In this document: positions 5,747-7,801 of the stretch, piece after piece
Position numbering within the stretch: position 1 is the stretch's first letter
Layout: every line of letters starts with the position of its first letter
Source: Phycisphaerae bacterium
GTDB taxonomy: Bacteria > Planctomycetota > Phycisphaerae > Phycisphaerales > UBA1924
Assembly (NCBI GenBank): GCA_016794945.1
Contig: JAEUIX010000241.1
Coordinates: forward strand, 1-7,801
Direction: 5' to 3'
DNA: 7,801 nt
The notes under the pieces: model-generated
The model's input: only the letters and a program-made list of their open reading frames with translations
Database searches by the model: none
Told to the model about the DNA's origin: nothing
Translations under genes and position numbers: made by a program

Positions 5747-5775
5747 TTGACCCAAGCGCTGTGCCCACGTACGAA
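5747..5775 (+). promoter_or_regulatory. Candidate sigma-70-type promoter of guaB
   Basis: TTGACC (5747-5752) matches the -35 consensus at five of six bases. After exactly 17 bases comes TACGAA (5770-5775), three of six for the -10, or TACGAAT if read one base longer. Transcription would start about six bases on, at the A of ATG 5781, giving a leaderless message. This fits the absence of any Shine-Dalgarno site before guaB. It is the best-supported promoter in the window. Confidence 0.5.
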
Positions 5776-5780
5776 TTCCC

Positions 5781-7373
5781 ATGGAAGCCCCCGCCGCCGC
5801 CCGTCGCACTTCCCACAAGTCCGGTTCAACCAGCACCCGGGCCTCCGCCCGGCCGGCCGACCCGGGCGACAAGATCGCCCTGGAGGGCATCACCTTTGAT
5901 GACGTGCTGCTGCTTCCGCGTTACAGCGACGTGGTGCCTTCGGCCGCGGACACGACCACACACCTCACGGCCAGCATCCGGCTGAACATCCCGCTGATCT
6001 CGGCGCCGATGGACACGGTGACGGAAGCGGCGCTGGCGATCGCGCTGGCGCAGGAGGGCGGGATCGGCTTCATCCACCGCAACCTGCCGATCGAGGCCCA
6101 GGCACGCGAGGTGGTGAAGGTCAAGCGGTCGGCCAACGGCGTGATCCTCGATCCGCAGACCCTCGCGCCCGAGGACACCGTCGGCAAGGCCCGCCAGCTC
6201 ATGGCCCGGTACAACGTCTCGGGCTTCCCCATCACGGAGAAGGGCGCCGCCAAGGGCAAGGTGCTGGGCATCCTGACGCGGCGCGACCTCAAGTTCGTGG
6301 AGGACGAGTCCACCGCCATCGCCAAGGTCATGACGGGCAGGAACCTCGTAACCGCCCCGGCGGGCACCACGCTCGACGAGGCGTCGGTCATCCTCAACAA
6401 GAACAAGGTCGAGAAGCTCATCCTGGTGGACAAGTCCTTCCGCCTCGCGGGCCTCATCACCATGCGCGACATCGACCGCCTGGGCCAGTACCCCCGGGCC
6501 TGCGCCGATGCGCGCGGGCGGCTGCGCTGCGGCGCCGCCGTCGGGGTCGATCAGTACGACCGCGTCGAAGCCCTCATCGCCGCCGAGGCCGACGTGCTCG
6601 TCGTCGACACCTCCCACGGCCACAGCGAGAACGTGCTGCGCACGGTCCGCACCATCAAGAAGAAGCACGGCATCGAGGTCATCGCCGGCAACATCGCCAC
6701 CGCCGACGCCGCCCGCGCGCTCATCGACGCCGGCGCCGACGCCGTCAAGGCCGGCATCGGCCCGGGCTCGATCTGCACCACCCGCGTCGTCACCGGCGTC
6801 GGCGTGCCGCAGCTCACGGCCATCATGGAGTCCGTCCGCGGGGCCAGACGCAGCCGCCGCCCGGCAACACCCGTCATCGCCGACGGCGGCGTCCGCCAGT
6901 CCGGCGACATCGCCAAGGCCATCGCCGCCGGCGCTTCGGCCGTCATGATGGGCTCGCTCTTCGCCGGCCTCGACGAATCCCCCGGCGAGCTCGTCATCCG
7001 GCACGGCCGACGGTACAAGTCGTACCGCGGCATGGGCTCCGAGGGCGCCATGAACGCCGGCTCGGCCGACCGATACGGCCAGCGGGGACCCCAGTCGGCC
7101 CACGGGCCCGACGACGTCCGCAAGATCAAGTTCGTTCCCGAGGGCGTCGAGGGCCTGGTCGCCTACCGCGGCCCGCTGGCCGAGTTCGTCTACCAGATGG
7201 TCGGCGGCCTGCGCGCCAGCATGGGCTACCTGGGCTGCCGCACCATCGCCCAGGTTCAGTCCGAGGCACGCTTCTGCCGCGTCTCGGGCGCGACGGTCGT
7301 GGAGAACCACCCACACGACATCCGGATCACCAAGGAAAGCCCGAACTACATGAGCGAGTCGATGGAGGCCTGA
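5781..7373 (+). CDS. guaB: Inosine-5'-monophosphate dehydrogenase
   Basis: GuaB oxidises IMP to XMP with NAD+, the committed step of GMP synthesis, in the cytoplasm, usually as a tetramer or octamer. The 530-residue product is complete. [11 protein letters not shown] (36-46) and [12 protein letters not shown] (71-82) form the start of the barrel. Two CBS domains (about 121-172 and 182-231) form the regulatory insert. The barrel resumes with [10 protein letters not shown] (247-256), VVDTSHGHS (274-282), [11 protein letters not shown] (325-335) carrying catalytic Cys332, IADGG (366-370), GSADRYGQ (427-434) carrying the flap Arg-Tyr, PEGVEG (453-458) and SPNY near the end. The start is fixed: an in-frame TGA lies at 5748-5750, and no other start codon occurs before the conserved GITFDD. 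This leaves an unusual N-terminal extension of about 29 residues rich in Ser, Thr, Arg and Ala. No Shine-Dalgarno site is present; a promoter placed for leaderless transcription precedes it. guaA is not adjacent. Confidence 0.97.
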   Translation: MEAPAAARRTSHKSGSTSTRASARPADPGDKIALEGITFDDVLLLPRYSDVVPSAADTTTHLTASIRLNIPLISAPMDTVTEAALAIALAQEGGIGFIHRNLPIEAQAREVVKVKRSANGVILDPQTLAPEDTVGKARQLMARYNVSGFPITEKGAAKGKVLGILTRRDLKFVEDESTAIAKVMTGRNLVTAPAGTTLDEASVILNKNKVEKLILVDKSFRLAGLITMRDIDRLGQYPRACADARGRLRCGAAVGVDQYDRVEALIAAEADVLVVDTSHGHSENVLRTVRTIKKKHGIEVIAGNIATADAARALIDAGADAVKAGIGPGSICTTRVVTGVGVPQLTAIMESVRGARRSRRPATPVIADGGVRQSGDIAKAIAAGASAVMMGSLFAGLDESPGELVIRHGRRYKSYRGMGSEGAMNAGSADRYGQRGPQSAHGPDDVRKIKFVPEGVEGLVAYRGPLAEFVYQMVGGLRASMGYLGCRTIAQVQSEARFCRVSGATVVENHPHDIRITKESPNYMSESMEA

Positions 7374-7408
7374 GCCTCCCGCCAGCCGCTCACCCGTTTT
7401 CAGGGATC

Positions 7409-7443
7409 TTGCCGATAGATTGCCGAACCCGGCGCGGTATCAT
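7409..7443 (+). promoter_or_regulatory. Direct repeat TTGCCGA x2 and -10-like TATCAT
   Basis: TTGCCGA occurs at 7409-7415 and 7420-7426, one helical turn (11 bases) apart, which is typical spacing for paired protein-binding half-sites. TATCAT (7438-7443) resembles a -10 element, but neither TTGCCG lies at a proper -35 distance (gaps of 23 and 12 bases). A regulated promoter for the downstream Bax inhibitor-like gene is possible but weakly supported. Confidence 0.25.
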
Positions 7444-7448
7444 CCGCC

Positions 7449-7472
7449 GCCCGGGCGGGCTTCGGCCCGGGC
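7449..7472 (+). terminator. GC-rich hairpin between guaB and the next gene
   Basis: GCCCGGGC occurs at 7449-7456 and again at 7465-7472 and can form an 8-bp stem with an 8-base loop. A competing fold is CGGGC-TTCG-GCCCG (7456-7469) with a stable UUCG tetraloop. It lies 75 bases after the guaB stop. No T-run follows, so it is not a textbook intrinsic terminator; it could end guaB transcripts or instead stand at the 5' end of the next gene's leader. Confidence 0.35.
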
Positions 7473-7558
7473 ACGGGTCGGGTGTTCTTCGAGTGTTCGC
7501 GGCCGGAGTCTCAGAGATGGTGGCGGGGTCGGTCCGCACCATCGCAAGGAACCAACGC

Positions 7559-7565
7559 AGGAGGT
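7559..7565 (+). promoter_or_regulatory. Strong Shine-Dalgarno site before the Bax inhibitor-like gene
   Basis: AGGAGGT, fully complementary to the anti-Shine-Dalgarno end of 16S rRNA, stands five bases before ATG 7571. It decides the start of a gene that runs off the window and shows that this genome does use Shine-Dalgarno initiation, in contrast with guaB and the 1586 gene. Confidence 0.85.
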
Positions 7566-7570
7566 CTCGG

Positions 7571-7801
7571 ATGTCCGTTTTCAACGCAGGCAACCCGGTG
7601 ATGCGCGAGCAGATGTTCGGCGACGGCACGTGGGCCGCCCAGGCGACGCGTGCCTCGACCATGACGGTCAACGGCGCGGTGACCGCCTCGCTCATCCTCA
7701 CCGCGATCTGCGGGGCCGGCGCCGTCGCCTCCTACGGCTTCATCCAGCACAACCTCGAAGCCCTCATGCCCATGTTCTTCGGCAGCATGATCGGCGGGTT
7801 G
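7571..7801 (+). CDS. Bax inhibitor-1/YccA family membrane protein, N-terminal part
   Basis: Only the first 77 codons are present, and the frame is open to the window edge. The N-terminus has the pattern I know from bacterial YccA-like Bax inhibitor-1 proteins: a short GNPV-M-R segment (7-12), a hydrophilic stretch, then STMTVNGAVTASLILTAI (29-46), where M-T-V-x-G-x-V-x-A/K precedes the first membrane helix (about 38-54). A second hydrophobic stretch, ALMPMFFGSMIGGL, begins at about residue 64. Members are multi-helix inner-membrane proteins related to calcium-leak channels; the bacterial role of this subgroup is not well defined. ATG 7571 is fixed by AGGAGGT five bases upstream. The gene is 197 bases downstream of guaB, probably with its own promoter. 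Confidence is limited because most of the protein lies outside the window. Confidence 0.8.
   Translation, partial: MSVFNAGNPVMREQMFGDGTWAAQATRASTMTVNGAVTASLILTAICGAGAVASYGFIQHNLEALMPMFFGSMIGGL

Noticed and set aside
3882..5750. Open frame of 622 codons (+) antisense to the debranching enzyme
   Set aside because: Its composition is that of a complementary-strand shadow in GC-rich DNA and it has no domain-like segments.
5826..7316. Open frame of 496 codons (-) antisense to guaB
   Set aside because: It is a shadow of guaB, rich in Gly, Ala, Asp and Val, with no recognisable motifs.
7390..7750. Two short minus-strand frames over the spacer and the start of the Bax inhibitor-like gene
   Set aside because: They have no ribosome-binding site or domain and overlap a gene with a strong Shine-Dalgarno site on the other strand.

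Overview
The window is very GC-rich (roughly 70%) and probably comes from a planctomycete of the class Phycisphaerae. The main lineage clue is the first gene. It is a polytopic membrane protein ending in a C-x2-C-G-Y-D-M ... R-C-P-E-C-G zinc ribbon, a tail I associate with many hypothetical proteins of that group. The mixture of genes with and without Shine-Dalgarno sites, and the tightly packed gene ends, fit but do not prove this. There are no rRNA or tRNA genes, insertion sequences or CRISPR arrays.

Left part (1-2422): a zinc-ribbon membrane protein (+) converges on aat (-, leucyl/phenylalanyl-tRNA-protein transferase), and the two stop codons overlap. aat diverges from an unrecognised 278-residue protein (+). 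Their annotated ATG codons overlap in one CATG, although aat may really start at an internal GTG.

Middle (2423-3547): after a C-rich spacer comes a compact operon of four small paralogous genes (63, 76, 82 and 84 aa). Each product is one N-terminal membrane helix followed by a charged linker and a nearly invariant C-terminal motif (SRREIAAY, then AEGSMTPEQGERL). The cores differ almost only at synonymous positions. This array is the least ordinary part of the window.

Right part (3588-7801): a glycogen-debranching amylo-alpha-1,6-glucosidase (-) diverges from guaB (+, IMP dehydrogenase) across 81 bases. That spacer holds a good -35/-10 pair for guaB and an 8-bp inverted repeat just before the debranching enzyme start. 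A 197-base spacer with a GC hairpin and short direct repeats follows guaB. The window then ends inside a Bax inhibitor-1/YccA-family membrane protein with a strong Shine-Dalgarno site.

The genes do not form one pathway. aat (N-degron tagging), guaB (GMP synthesis) and the debranching enzyme (glycogen breakdown) are housekeeping functions. The four-gene array and the two hypothetical proteins are the uncharacterised content. A recurring regulatory feature is a TANNNT-like hexamer starting exactly 11 bases before start codons that lack a Shine-Dalgarno site, which suggests leaderless transcripts.
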